The translations under genes and the position numbers were made by a program. Below the pieces are notes generated by a model. The model made no database searches. It saw nothing but the letters and a program-made list of their open reading frames with translations, and had not been told where the DNA came from. From the NCBI GenBank assembly GCA_025603075.1, contig MU626291.1:62001-126000 (forward strand): a stretch of 64,000 nt of DNA, read 5' to 3'. Positions 10,239 through 21,570 of the stretch are shown in pieces; position 1 is the first letter of the stretch, and every line of letters begins with the position of its first letter. This DNA comes from Neoconidiobolus thromboides FSU 785 (lineage: Eukaryota > Entomophthoromycota > Entomophthoromycetes > Entomophthorales > Neoconidiobolaceae).

Positions 10239-11639
10239 TTATTTACTAATTTTTAGCGGATGAGCTTCCGTATTAAACACCCATTGATCCAAATCGACGA
10301 CTTCCCTTTCTTCAAATATAAGATAAAAATATTTCATAGTCTCAGCCAAAAAGAATGACTCCATAATATCTAACTGATTTTTACTTTTATCTACATCCAT
10401 AACATCCTGATAGACTGTAAACCCAGTTTCGGATTTGGAATATGTTAAAAAGCTTTGAAAGATACTCCAAGCCCAATCTTGATACTTTTTATCCCCAGTC
10501 ATCTTATAAGCATAAAATAATGATTCAATTAGCTCAGGGCGTAATGAGTTGTTTGGTACTCTCACAGATAAATCCCTGCTACTTGAAAAGCTTACCACTT
10601 CAGGCCCAAGCCCAGTGGTAGTGATTTGATACGCATGATAGCAAGATTCTAACAGTTCTAAACCCAATGCCTGATAATCACTTGATCCAGTGACTCTACT
10701 TGCTAAGGACAGCAATCCAGGTAGAAAGAAAGTAAGGTGATCCATATCCTGCTGAAAGTTTCCGTTATTATCGATCCTTCCTAAGTAAAGATAATCCATA
10801 TTGCCTCTTCTTAATAGCGATTTAAGTCCAACTATACTCTGTTGAAACATAGTTAAGTATTTATTATCACTCTGTGTGTTCCCTAACAGAATGTGTAACT
10901 TTAATAAATACTCATAATACGAGTCTCCAAGCGCACCAAATGAAATCTCCTTACTATCAAATTGTCCAGTGACGACATTCAGATATAAGGGATACAATCC
11001 AGTACTAGGCTTCTTCAACAAATCCAACAAATCATACACTTTAAGTGCAGCATTTTTATATTTTGGATCTCCAGTAATCACACTTAATCGAGTAAACTCT
11101 AATTGTACAGAGCCAATTTCTGCTAAAATCACTCGATTTTTATTATAATCAGGCTGTTTGCTACTAAAATCAATTCTATAAAATGGCAATCCTGATGGTG
11201 AATTAAATGCTGGTAATAAAGCATCTGCAAGTTGCACAGCTTTTTCTAATAGAACTTTATGTCCTGACAAATCATAGCTTGATACTAATCCCCCAAGATA
11301 ACGTATTACTGTCTCAAAAAATAACACCTGTCCATTCGATTTACTAAAGTTGACTTTACCTATCCTTTCTACACATTGGTCAAATTCATCATGGTACCCC
11401 ATGAGATATAATGTAGTCATACTGTCCACCATTGTTAAACCCCAGCCTTGGAAGCGATCATTGACGGTGGCGTTGGTCAAAGGGCGTAATTCATCATTAC
11501 CAAAAGCGTATCGCTTGTAGCCGCTCCAGGCGTGCATAAAGCCATTACGAATTTCATTAAGTTGTTCAGGGGTGGTTAGAACTGGATTGGATATAAATAA
11601 AATTGAAAATAAAACGTTAGTGATAGTGGTTAGTAACAT
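10239..11639 (-). CDS. GH47 alpha-1,2-mannosidase (class I), secretory pathway
   Basis: Single exon, 466 aa. A signal peptide or short anchor occupies residues 1-22. Family signatures follow: DELRPLTN (49-56), TLYLMG (76-81), FFETVIRYLGG (107-117), GDSYYEYLLK (238-247), LRPELIESLF (366-375), MESFFLAETMKY (426-437) and FNTEAHPL (455-462). The catalytic acids equivalent to yeast Mns1 are present (about E109, D239, E369), as is the Ca2+-binding Thr (T457) near the C-terminus. Such enzymes trim alpha-1,2-mannose from N-glycans in the ER or Golgi; some fungi secrete them. It appears complete and active. With only a predicted cleavable signal, a lumenal or secreted form is as likely as a membrane-bound one. 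Confidence 0.93.
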   Translation of the reverse strand: MLLTTITNVLFSILFISNPVLTTPEQLNEIRNGFMHAWSGYKRYAFGNDELRPLTNATVNDRFQGWGLTMVDSMTTLYLMGYHDEFDQCVERIGKVNFSKSNGQVLFFETVIRYLGGLVSSYDLSGHKVLLEKAVQLADALLPAFNSPSGLPFYRIDFSSKQPDYNKNRVILAEIGSVQLEFTRLSVITGDPKYKNAALKVYDLLDLLKKPSTGLYPLYLNVVTGQFDSKEISFGALGDSYYEYLLKLHILLGNTQSDNKYLTMFQQSIVGLKSLLRRGNMDYLYLGRIDNNGNFQQDMDHLTFFLPGLLSLASRVTGSSDYQALGLELLESCYHAYQITTTGLGPEVVSFSSSRDLSVRVPNNSLRPELIESLFYAYKMTGDKKYQDWAWSIFQSFLTYSKSETGFTVYQDVMDVDKSKNQLDIMESFFLAETMKYFYLIFEEREVVDLDQWVFNTEAHPLKISK

Positions 11640-13137
11640 AATGCTATTTATTCAGTGATAAGATTGGTGGCGGATTAGTGAAGTAAAAAGACTGGTGGTT
11701 TCTTGTATAAGTAAAGGTTTTTACAATGTTTTTATATTTCATTTTATTAAGTTTTTAATGCACGTTGGTTTTCGAATGTCTGTTTGCTTATTTTGGGCTC
11801 AACTCACTCTTCCCCTGACCAAGATTAATTCATTTTTTTTAATGCTGTAACGGAATTTTTTATATTAAATTCTGGCTGCTATTTTTAGCTTTTGGTAGCT
11901 TAAAATGATTTTTAAAAGCCTTTGTAGGGGCTGATTTAGAAAACTAGGTCTAAATAAGGGATAGGCAAATTCATTATGAAATAAAATATATTTTTACAAA
12001 CAACTCATATTTCTAATAAAATGGTAAGTGGAATGTAATGAACACCATATCCCCAGTATTGAAAAAATCTATAAAAAGGGTATAGTTTTATAATTTCGGT
12101 ATTCACAATCTTTAAAGAATTACTAATTAAGTTCTCATTTCACCATTAATGAAATAAATATAAAAACCAATTCAGCTGATTGAAAAAAGGGTATTTGTTC
12201 ATCATGATAAGTATATGAATTGGAATAACATGTAAAACGCTAAATTAGGACGCACATAAAATTCTAGATTTTCAACTTTAATATTGAGTTTCAGATTTGT
12301 GTATTTTATTATTTTATTTCATATAAATAGTTATTGTAATATGAAGTTATGATCTTGAAATGTTGATATGAATTAATTTATAGAAAAAAGTGGTGAAATG
12401 TTATAAAAGTAACTATCCTCATTGCTGAGGTGTTAATATTGGGAACATAGTTTTAGAATAAATCATAGCCTTAATATAGTATTCGTATTAAAATCATTTA
12501 ATGAAAAATTATTAACTTGAACTATTAATAAAATATGATTATATGTTATCAAGTTTGACTTAGTCTAATTAAAAAGTGGAATGGTAATTTTACCATATAA
12601 ACCTATGTTAAATGGTAGCTTTTCTATTTCTAACTAAATTTATCCTAATGATTTTTAGTAACAACCCCATTCAATTGTTACAAGCATAGCTAAGTCAAAA
12701 TATAATATTCAATCAATAAACAGAACATTAAAGGGATGGCAAAGCACTTGAGTATAGTATATATTATTGTATTGGGGTAAATTATAGAACCTTTGTTGAT
12801 TAATGTAATAATTATATCGCATTTATAGTAATTTACTGCCGAACTTTGAGTTTATTAAGGCGAGTTATAATTAGTCACATTTAAACGAAGCTTCTTAAAT
12901 TTATCCATAGCTAAATAAACAAGTTGCCTTAATAAAATACTCCTAAACTAACCACATTAGTTTGCTCCATTTTATTTATTCTTCTTACTTTACGTCATTC
13001 TCCTTTTTTCCCCGTAAAAATTATGCCTGGATAATTTCTAGCATTTTAATGACCGATAATGCGTTTTAAAAAACTATATAAAGCAATGTAGATAGGAATC
13101 ATAAATTATTTTTTTACAAAATCTAATTAATTTTTAG
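11640..13137. other. Gene-free region (1.5 kb)
   Basis: Divergent intergenic region between the GH47 and F-box genes. I see no coding frame, no copy of the MITE and no RNA gene; only the TATA candidate near the right end. Confidence 0.6.
13075..13083 (+). promoter_or_regulatory. Putative TATA box of the F-box gene
   Basis: TATATAAAG, 55-63 bp before the ATG at 13138. Confidence 0.45.
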
Positions 13138-14493
13138 ATGGTGGCCATTCTTAGGAAGTATCAACCAAGTGAACTCAATGTAATGAAGCCTAATAAACAA
13201 AAAACTTTATTAGATTTACCATTGGAACTGTTGGTGATGATATTAAATCATGTTGATAATTCGGATTTATTAGGTATGATATTAATGAATAAATCAATTT
13301 ATAATCAGTTTTTGCCTTTCATTTATTCCTCTTTTAAAATCCCAAATAAACAGTTTGATCTATCATTGATGGATAAGTATGCCAAGTATATTAATGAGAT
13401 TGAAATTAGTAGTACGAGTTATAATCAGGAGATAAATCTTTATTTATCTAAGATGATCCAACAAGATAAGGTATATTCTATAAAATGCAAAGACATATGC
13501 TTCTATTCTTTGATAAATCATCCACAAAGACAACAATTTAAATTTAAACATATTGATTTTGGTAAAGGAACGGCTTCGATGGATTTATTTTACTCTCATT
13601 TTAGCTTATTAAATCAAACACAAATATTAAATAACCTTAAAACAATACATTTGGAAATTAACGATGAACTAAATGTTCAACTATTTGATCTATTACCTCA
13701 TTCTATACAATCCATAGCCATCAACTCATCTATTGAAATAGATAATGGCTTACTAATGACAGAACTAACAAAATTGGATTTTATTACAAACTTATCCATT
13801 GAATTAAGCGAAGCAGATAGTAGTGAGTTTCAGTCGTTATTTGAAATTGGGTTTCCTTCATTAAAGTATTTAAAAATAATATGTGAATCAAATTCAAACC
13901 ACTCCAATTCAGTTAATGAAATAAGAATCAAATCAAATGGATTTCCAGTTCTGAAGTCATTAATTTTAAATATCCCAAATTCTAGTGTTATCATTGAAGA
14001 TCAAATGAACCATTTAAATGAGTTACAAATAGTCAAATATTCATTCAATGATCTTTCATTTAATCCCACTTTATTTCCAAGTTTGAAGTCGATACAATTA
14101 AACAGCAAAATTAACTTTCAAACATTTTATTATTATAATCTCACTTTATTAAATAATAATAGCTCCAATTTGAACTTATTAAAGAAATTAAGCTTATCAA
14201 GCGCCATTATCGATCCATACTTTATTGATTTTTTAACCCAACGCTGTACTAGCCTTGAAGAGCTCGAATTGATCTTCTGCAATAGCATTGTCACTAAGAA
14301 ATATAACTTGAGCATAAAAAAATTGATCTTCAAACTAAATAAGGACAATTTTGATTTTCTAATAAATTTACTTCTTTCATGTACTCAACTCCAATATCTA
14401 ACCTTATACACAGGTTGGAACACTTTTGATCAAAATAGTAATCAGATCCGACTCCAATTTCCTAACTTGACCTTAGAGCATAAGCGTTTCTAA
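13138..14493 (+). CDS. F-box protein with degenerate leucine-rich repeats
   Basis: Single exon, 451 aa. Residues about 26-68 form an F-box (LLDLPLELLVMILNHVD followed by DLLGMILMNKSIY). The rest is Leu/Ile/Asn-rich with irregular LRR-like units such as LKSLILNIPNS, LNELQIVKYS, LKSIQLNSKI, LKKLSLSSAII and LEELELIFCNS. F-box proteins recruit substrates to SCF ubiquitin ligases through Skp1; the LRR part would choose the substrate. Early-diverging fungi often carry large, fast-evolving families of this type, so the target cannot be predicted. The ATG at 13138 lies just after the TATA candidate; a second in-frame ATG (M15) is also possible. Confidence 0.8.
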   Translation: MVAILRKYQPSELNVMKPNKQKTLLDLPLELLVMILNHVDNSDLLGMILMNKSIYNQFLPFIYSSFKIPNKQFDLSLMDKYAKYINEIEISSTSYNQEINLYLSKMIQQDKVYSIKCKDICFYSLINHPQRQQFKFKHIDFGKGTASMDLFYSHFSLLNQTQILNNLKTIHLEINDELNVQLFDLLPHSIQSIAINSSIEIDNGLLMTELTKLDFITNLSIELSEADSSEFQSLFEIGFPSLKYLKIICESNSNHSNSVNEIRIKSNGFPVLKSLILNIPNSSVIIEDQMNHLNELQIVKYSFNDLSFNPTLFPSLKSIQLNSKINFQTFYYYNLTLLNNNSSNLNLLKKLSLSSAIIDPYFIDFLTQRCTSLEELELIFCNSIVTKKYNLSIKKLIFKLNKDNFDFLINLLLSCTQLQYLTLYTGWNTFDQNSNQIRLQFPNLTLEHKRF

Positions 14494-15752
14494 GTGGTTA
14501 TATCATACCTATTACTCATTACCCCATTTTGATTCTTATTTATGTTCTTTTTATTACAATAAATATATTTTATAACTAACAATTATTAATCCATCTACAT
14601 TAATAAGTATATCCTTTAAGATATTTTAACAACCCAAAACAAATCTACAATAACTACTTCATGTTACTAATTAATTTCGTTTTGCTAATACTAAATAACT
14701 AACTAACTAAATAGCTGACCTTTTTTAATTTTAAGCAAATTTAGCTGACCTTTTTTAATTTTAAGCAAATTTAGCTGACTTTTGCTTCACTACTATATCT
14801 CATGCTATTTCTAAGTTTTAAATCTATACTTTTGTTATTGCCCTTTATAACTTTCACATTCTACAAGAAATATTATAAAAAAACAAATCCTGTCTCAATA
14901 ATAACTTACAATTTTGTCCTACTTTATTAAACTTAAAACTCAACTTTAAATTCACTTGTATTACTCATCACACATCTTAATTAATTTATATAAAATAATG
15001 TTGCTTCTGATACCATAAACAATACTACAATCGATCTATAATTATGTTATTGTTTATTATCCTTCTTAAGCCAAATTTATCGTATTTTAAAGTGATATTA
15101 CCAAGTACAAGTAGCTTTATTATTACCCATTATCTACCCCTTAATGTCAAAACTTTGAATATTAAAAGGCTGTTTAATAACTTAATCACATGACTAGGCT
15201 AATGGTGAATCGAGCAATAATTTATTTAGTATAAGCCTTGTTTACCGGGTGATAGGGAACAATCTAAATTATTGAAACTTAAATGGATTAAATTGAATAC
15301 AAAGGCAGTTCAAATGCCAACTGCTTTTTACTTTTAGCTATATTTAAAGTTGATAGAATATAACTAAAGTTAAATGTTAGAATAATTTTGTATAAAAAAA
15401 ATTCTTTGTTTGAATTCTATCTATACTATCCATCATCCTTAATATGACTATTTACTACCTTTAATAATGCCCCAAAAAAGCATCTCTTTTATTGACACCT
15501 GTGTAAAGAGACTTAATAACTAATCTTACCATTGACGAAAATCAAGCCTAAAAACAGAATCAAGATAAAAAACAAACTTGATTGAAAATATAGCATATCA
15601 TAGAGACTTTGTTTAATCAAAAAGGGCTAAAGAATATTAAAAAAAATGTAAAAAAATTCAAATAAAAGAACATGGTATGGCGCGGTGATACTTAATAAAG
15701 TACCACAATTAGAACGATAACTTAATAGGAAAGGCTATAAAGCAAGTCAATG
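14494..15752. other. Intergenic region with a 30-bp tandem repeat
   Basis: Convergent intergenic region between the F-box and BTG genes. Apart from the tandem repeat at 14712-14780 I see nothing functional. Confidence 0.55.
14712..14780. repeat. 30-bp tandem repeat, two full copies and a partial third
   Basis: The unit starts TAGCTGACCTTTTTTAATTT and has a period of 30: copies begin at 14712 and 14742, and a third begins at 14772 and fades after TAGCTGACTTTTG. The two full copies are identical, so this is a recent duplication. Confidence 0.9.
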
Positions 15753-16202
15753 CTAATCAGAATTGATCCCTTCTGGCGTCTTGAGTACTACTTTCACCGA
15801 ATTTTCATGTCTTTGTTTAATGATCTGCGCCAATTTACCGCGTGAATAATCTTCCCAATGTGCCACAATGCTCGCATTATCTCCTACTTTATAGCTCACG
15901 CTGTATGGGTCCACCCATACTACAAACTCCCTAGGTAAAGCAACACTAAGCTGGTCTAAATTAATCCCTGCTTTCTCAGCTGTGTTCAACAAAATTGGGT
16001 CCACTTCCCCATTAAACACAGTTAAAGAACGAAACCCATTTCCTTGGTATGGGTTCTCGGGTGTCCAATGGTTCTGATACTTATGATACAATGTGTCTAA
16101 GAATATTTGACGCCAAAGTTGAATTTGAGCTGGCGTCAAGTTGATGCCTGGGGATATAAATCTTAGGATACAATCAAACGCTTGTAAAATTTCAAATTCC
16201 AT
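15753..16202 (-). CDS. BTG/Tob-domain anti-proliferative-type protein
   Basis: Single exon, 149 aa, essentially one BTG domain. Box A is visible as HWTPENPYQGNGFRSL and box B as LPREFVVWVDPYSVSYKVGD; these are the two diagnostic stretches of the family. In animals BTG/Tob proteins bind the Caf1/Pop2 deadenylase of CCR4-NOT and promote mRNA deadenylation and cell-cycle arrest. The family is known mainly from animals and is patchy in fungi, absent from common yeasts; that is general knowledge. No extension such as the PAM2 motifs of Tob proteins is seen, so it resembles short BTG proteins. Function in this organism is inferred only. Confidence 0.87.
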   Translation of the reverse strand: MEFEILQAFDCILRFISPGINLTPAQIQLWRQIFLDTLYHKYQNHWTPENPYQGNGFRSLTVFNGEVDPILLNTAEKAGINLDQLSVALPREFVVWVDPYSVSYKVGDNASIVAHWEDYSRGKLAQIIKQRHENSVKVVLKTPEGINSD

Positions 16203-17218
16203 TGGGGTATAGTTCTCTTTACAATAACAAAGTTAAATCATTGTTTTTATAAAAAGTTATAGTTTTTTAGTTTCAGCTCAGTTTATAACTAATAATTTTA
16301 TTATAAAAATAGGAATAAATTTATTACCCATTTTTGGCGTCTAATTCCTAGCAAGCTTTGTTAATCAACTTTGTTTTTAATGGCTTATGTTTCGATTACC
16401 TTCAGTAACAGTCAATAATTTAAGTAAAAAGATAATGTTTAATTCTGTATTGTTGAGAGCTTTTGTTACTGTGTCATTGATTTAGCCATTCATTCGTTTG
16501 TGATTTTTATTTTTAGCAAATAAAAGCCTGATTTCAAAGCTAAAATGTGACCTATTGGCCATTATGATGGGGCTGTTGGACTTCATTGACCAATAAAGTA
16601 CAGCCTTTTAAATCGGGTTTACTAATATTGAACAAATAACAAAAAGCATAAATTTTGTGACTTAAGGTATATCTAGGCTTTGCTATAAAGCTAAACTAAG
16701 CGGAGCTGAGGTTTATTAAGAATAGGTAGGGTAACCGATTGTTAAAGCGGATTTAAATAATAAAAATAAAAGGCAACTATAAAAATTAAAAACTATGTTG
16801 AAAGATATTTTAATTTGAATCAATCTTGAGTATATATAAAAATTTTATTTGATCGAAAGGGGAGCATTTTTTTGGTTTCATTACTTTTACTATCTTTTAA
16901 AGCACTGTTTGACCAGAAAGATTGCCAATAAAATTCAAGAAAGTACATCTCTAAATGATAGTGTTTTGGACAGCTTTCTTATTCTCAAAGACCATAACTT
17001 GTGAAAAAGATTTACAAATAATGGCTAACAAGGGATAAAATTATCCTAAATTTACCAATTATAAATTAGTGTTGAGGTCACACTTTGAGGAATAATTCAA
17101 TATGAAATATTAACTTGCTTTTAACAAATTCAACATTATTAGTCTTTTAACTTTATCATTAGAAGTAAAGTAAAAAACATATCATATTGGATACAAATAA
17201 CAATAAGAGTTTGTCAAA
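16203..17218. other. Intergenic region with one MITE
   Basis: Contains MITE copy 8 (16859-16953). No gene seen. Confidence 0.55.
16859..16953 (+). mobile_element. TGGGGATG MITE copy 8 (diverged)
   Basis: Forward copy recognised by TTTTTTTGGTTTCATTACTT, CTTTTAAAGCACTGTTTGA and the right end TACATCTCTA. Part of the right arm is deleted. Confidence 0.75.
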
Positions 17219-17869
17219 ATGAGTAGAAAGGTTAAACAATTACTGTTGTTAGCATATAATCGAGGTATGCTAATAAAAGTAGCATCTGAGCAGTTATATG
17301 TTGAATATAAAATACCAGAGATGATCATAGAGCAGGAAAGAGTAAATGCTAATGGTGATATAAAAGTAGAAGGATTGGAAGATGTTATTGTTGCCTTTTC
17401 AGTCGATCAAAGAAGTAATGAAATAAGCCAAAAGAAAAAGCATAGTGATACAAAAATAACAGGAGAGATATTCGATGCAATTGAAAACCTTCTTAAAGGG
17501 GATGTTGATTATACTTTAAGTCAACTGTAAAAGACACTAAAAACAACTAAATACTAATTTGCTACTTTTTCAGTTACTAATGCATTAGGGCTATTAAAAA
17601 GCCCAATCAGAAAAAATAAAAGGATAGAATATCAAAAAGCAATTAATGAAGTTAAAAACTTTTTTGATCAAAACGAGAAGTATACTGCAAGAAAAATTCA
17701 AAAGAAGCTGCATGGAAAAAGAAATAATACATTATCAATAGCTTTGATATCTAAAATTGTGAAGTGTTCAGCTACTGAAGCTAAAACTAAAAGAAATAAA
17801 TTAAAAAAAGGTTTAGAAGCAGAACAAAACAAGTTAGTAAAAGTTCTGATATTTGATGAAAAGGCATAA
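17219..17869 (+). pseudogene. Transposase-like remnant A (possibly Tc1/mariner-like)
   Basis: An open frame from ATG 17219 encodes 103 aa with a helix-turn-helix-like start (KQLLLLAYNRGMLIKVASEQ). A second open segment to TAA 17867-17869 has another HTH-like part (YTARKIQKKL ... LSIALISKIVK) and ends in VLIFDEKA, reminiscent of the first Asp motif of Tc1/mariner transposases. Between them lies an intron-like stretch (GTAAAA 17527, ACTAAT branch, TTTTTCAG 17573), but that join leads into an immediate TAA; only a weak GTCAAC donor would keep the frame. No clear second or third catalytic Asp is found downstream. I read it as a dead transposase 5' half; the family assignment is tentative. Confidence 0.45.
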
Positions 17870-18393
17870 AGTAGCAGATTAACTGGAGAGTCTTTATGAT
17901 TGTCAAATTAATACTCAAATAAACGAAGGAGTTGACAAAAATCGATATTTCTAAGCTATTATCAAAATAAGCAAGCGGTTATTCCAATAGATTCAAACTA
18001 GGTTCAAAGTAACCATTTAAGTTATGAGCTTTATTATAATAACGAGTGTTGGGTAGTAGCTGATAAAGTGACGCAAAATCCACTATTTTTATTAGATTAT
18101 CTAAAGAAGTCAATGACCATCTCAATATTTAACCTAAATGACGCATAATATTGGTTTACATAAGCATTTTACAATAACAAGTTAAATGTAGAAGTAAACA
18201 AAAAAGTTGATAAAATTTTAGCACCTCAAACCTATGTTCATAATATACTAATGAATAACCAAAAATACAAGTTGAGCGGAAAGCAATCTTAAAGAAAGAA
18301 CCACGCTAACATAAAGAACCTGGCAAATTATATGCGATAAAAGTAAAATAAACAACTTTAGTAAATAGCCAAAAAATACTAATAAAGAATCTT
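17870..18393. other. Probable decayed 3' part of remnant A
   Basis: Short open pieces (for example around 18030-18120 and 18180-18290) are interrupted by stops and match nothing I know. They may be the ruined downstream half of the transposase-like remnant. Confidence 0.3.
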
Positions 18394-18717
18394 TTGGTTG
18401 ATAAGGAACTACAAAGTACTAACTTAAGTGAACATCTTTATGTTCCTAAAGAATGTGGTAAAGTAAATAATGAGACCAAAGAAAAGCCGCCTTTATTAGC
18501 GGATAATAAAGAAATTTTGATAAAAGAAACATCAAAGCAGCCGGATGTTAAAAATGATAATTTATTAAGAATTGATAAACAGGGAAAAAGGGATTCAAAT
18601 AAAGATATGAAAGCAAATCACAAAGAACAAGAGGGCAGTATGTCCATAATTGAAAAAGCAATCATTGAGACTAGCCAGCAGAAAGATCATGATAATATGG
18701 TGAGAATTATTGAATAA
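18394..18717 (+). other. Open frame without ATG, charged, unknown
   Basis: An open stretch of about 107 codons rich in Lys, Glu, Asn and Asp, opening at a TTG rather than ATG. No domain is recognised and the composition is that of low-complexity AT-rich DNA. It may be part of the surrounding decayed elements. I do not call it a gene. Confidence 0.2.
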
Positions 18718-18876
18718 AAAAGGAACAATTTAAACAAAAATGCAAAAATAATCTTGGAAAATCAAAGCAACAAACTATGTACAGCTGAACAGATACTAGG
18801 AAATCCAAGCTAGCATAAACAAAATAGTAGTATACTTATATCAAAGCAAATATTTAATTTGATTAAAAATACTATA

Positions 18877-18953
18877 ATGTATACTTCAAAGTACAACTTA
18901 GATAGATTATATTATGTATACTCCAAGGTACAACCTAGATAATTTATATTATG
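18877..18953. repeat. 37-bp tandem duplication
   Basis: ATGTATACTTCAAAGTACAA at 18877 recurs as ATGTATACTCCAAGGTACAA at 18914; the following ACTTAGATAGATTATATT and ACCTAGATAATTTATATT also align. Two copies with about four differences. Confidence 0.8.
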
Positions 18954-19029
18954 TATTAAATAATAAAACAGATATTGATATTTTATTTTTTTATAAACTA
19001 TCAAAAAAGCTAGATAATTTTATCAAAAA

Positions 19030-19129
19030 AATGAGGATGTTTTTGGCTTCATTACTTTTTCCATTTTTAAGCGCTATTTAAGTGGGAAACTTGTTAGTAA
19101 AATTCTTAAATACAAAAATATATCCTTCA
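19030..19129 (+). mobile_element. TGGGGATG MITE copy 9
   Basis: Forward copy: ATGAGGATGTTTTTGGCTTC, core TTTTTAAGCGCTATTTAAGT, right arm ATTCTTAAATACAAAAATAT then ATCCTTCA. The ends have changed from GGGG/CCCC and the TA flanks are lost. Confidence 0.85.
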
Positions 19130-19255
19130 CTTTATGCTTTTGATACCAAATTTAAATTCTCAAGGTTACATCTTGCACATAATTTTTAATTTTTAATCAT
19201 GAATTCTCAACTGTTCAATTTACAGTGAAAACTATCAAATAAGATAAAGGGAGCA

Positions 19256-19842
19256 CAAAGGTTATTGAGCAAAACGATGACGGTAAACAATAAAGCACTT
19301 AAAAAGATAATGGCAGCAAACCGAATTTTGACCAGAATAATAGTAATTTTGCAAATAACTAAAATATTGACACCAATAAAAGTATTTAGCATAATAAATA
19401 CAGAAAGCAAACCATTAATAAGCATCAAAACTATGTCAAGGTCAACAATGAACTAAAAAAATTATTACTACTGATAAATGTCAAGGGATGTCGATAAAAG
19501 AGACACTAAATCAATTATTTATTGAGTACGGTAATGCAAAGACAGTAATCGAAAAAGAAAGTGAAGTTATAAAATAAGAATAATAATGGAAAAAAAGTGG
19601 AAGAAAAAAGTCCAATGACGCTATTATACGTTAGCAGTACTTAGAGAAGTCAAGAAAGTTTATACAGAGAATCTAGCACTAAGTTGCAGCAGATACATAG
19701 TGAGCACTACCGAAGAGGTTGTATTAAAGTGATTTCGGATTCAATTCTTAGAGTGTTGAAGTCACTGGATATAATGTTTAAAAGAAATAAAATAAAAATA
19801 GGTATGAGGTTGGGATCAAAAACGAAAAGTATAGTAATGTAG
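19256..19842 (+). pseudogene. Transposase-like remnant B, paralogue of remnant A
   Basis: Pieces in different frames line up with remnant A. ELKKLLLLINVKG (frameshift) MSIKETLNQLFIEYG parallels KVKQLLLLAYNRGMLIKVASEQLYVEY. A later piece, LREVKKVYTENLALSC ... SDSILRVLKSLD ... KRNKIK, parallels INEVKNFFDQNEKYTA ... SIALISKIVKCS ... KRNKLK. Several stops and at least one frameshift make it dead. Two related copies about 2 kb apart point to an old element family or local duplication. Confidence 0.45.
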
Positions 19843-20096
19843 TTATAACAGGAATTAAAGAAATTTGAAAGTTTTTTAGAAATAATAATAGTTATGCTTT
19901 AAAGCAAATATAGATACAAATAATACTAAATATGTAACTGGACATTAATCCATCTTTAGCCACTATACCTATGAAAAAGCAATGAATATTACCCCTTTAA
20001 ATAAAAACAAGTGGTAAATAATCTATTTAACTTTAGTTTTAGGTTTAAAAGTTTATTTAAAATATTTAACTTAACTTTAGAACAAAATGATAAAAT

Positions 20097-21570
20097 TTAA
20101 AGCTTAGGAGGAGCCAAACTCAATAAATCTGCTTTACGCTCAGCTTTTCTGAGGTCAGCAGACGCAGCAATAGCCTGTTCTTCTGGTGAAACTGGGACTA
20201 ATGGCTGCAATTTATTTAGCTGATGGTTTGAGCCATGCTGCATTGTAACAAAGGTAAAGAAACCATCATTAGTGAATTCTTCAACAGAACTACCAGGCTC
20301 CAGCTTTGTAACCATTACATAAACCTCCATACTTTTATTGAATACTTTGGTCACTAGACTACGTAAAATGATAATATCACCAACCCGACTTGGTTTCACA
20401 AATTGAATCGCATCGGAGCTAATATTTTTTTAAGTGTTTTTTTAATTGGAAATTAATTTATCTGGGCTTACCTCGCTGACATTACAACCCCTTTTGCATG
20501 CCTTGTGGCCGATACTGAAGCGCAAGATTCCATCCAGTTCATAATTTGACCACCAAATAAAGTATCTATATTGTTTGCTTGGGAAGGCAAGATAGTATGT
20601 GCAGACTCTGCGTAAGTAGAGCTCGCCTTTGCAGTTGAGGACTAAACAAAAACATAAATCAATATGTAAATAAAGTAAAAGCTAGTCACTTACTAATAAA
20701 TAAGATCTAAAATTTTCTAATTCTTGGGAATATTTGGCAGTTTTTCTAAGTTGCATTCTTTTATTACGCCTCACTTCTGCCTGCTCATAAAGCTGTGTTT
20801 GAAACGAAGTCTCTGGATATAGCTTTGGTAATCGTAATACGTTGTTTTCATCCCTTGGCCCATTGACCAATACAAAAGTTAATAATGAAGAGCAGCCTAT
20901 GTACTTATTAATTAAATTATTTTAAAAGTTAAATTGAAGTTACAAAACCTTGGACCTAAGCCATTGAGGTCATCCACTTCTACAGTTACTTGAACTTCAA
21001 TTGAAGTTTTCCAGCTTCTATTTATTTGGCCTTTAAATATGATAATGGAACCAACCTTTATTGGGGACATGAAATGGACTGCGTCCATACTACGTGTTGG
21101 CTAATTGAAATAGAAGGATTAAGATTGAATTTAATTTAATCAAATACTTGAGTTTACACAAATTATAGCACCTCCCAGTTTACGAATAGCATGAGTGGCC
21201 ACCAAATCGATACTAGATAATATGGAACCTCCTTTTATATAGCCATTGATGGAATCAAACCCTGAGTTGGCCATATTCATTGAAGTTACTCTTAATTTCA
21301 AGTTAAATGTTAGTATACTTAAATTATAATAGCAAATTACTGAGTGGAAGTGATACTCTTTGGTTCAAAATACTTTTGAATTAAGCTTAAGCTCATGGTA
21401 TTATTAAGTATCTCTTGATTTCTTTGTGTAGACATGGTGACACGATTTAATAGAGTTGGTCGTAAAAGCGATTTTATTGATTTAATAAAGGGTTTTATAC
21501 GTTGCATTAATATTATTAAAAATTCTAATTTTAGTTGGTCTTTTCGGTATCTTTTTCCTTTTCGTATCAA
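20097..21570 (-). CDS. Acyl-CoA thioesterase, double hotdog (mitochondrial ACOT9-like)
   Basis: Six exons fit: 21341-21570, 21158-21290, 20956-21100, 20694-20896, 20472-20641 and 20097-20418, giving 400 aa with no stop. The first intron has a TACTAAC branch site. The protein has two hotdog halves. The first includes GGSILSSIDLVATHAIRKLG, SMDAVHFMSPIKVG, an EVQVTVEV strand and LLTFVLVNGP. The second includes LFGGQIMNWMESCASVSATRH and DAIQFVKPSRVGD. This layout is the ACOT9/10-type mitochondrial enzyme that releases free acid and CoA from acyl-CoA. The basic N-terminus (KGKRYRKDQLK ... MQRIKPFIKS) fits a mitochondrial presequence; a start at the later Met is possible. The exon 3 donor (GTCCAA) is weak, so that boundary is the least certain. 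Confidence 0.85.

Noticed and set aside
15300-15330. GGCAGTTCAAATGCC looks like a tRNA T-arm
   Set aside because: No matching A box, acceptor stem or D-arm within 100 bp upstream on the same strand.
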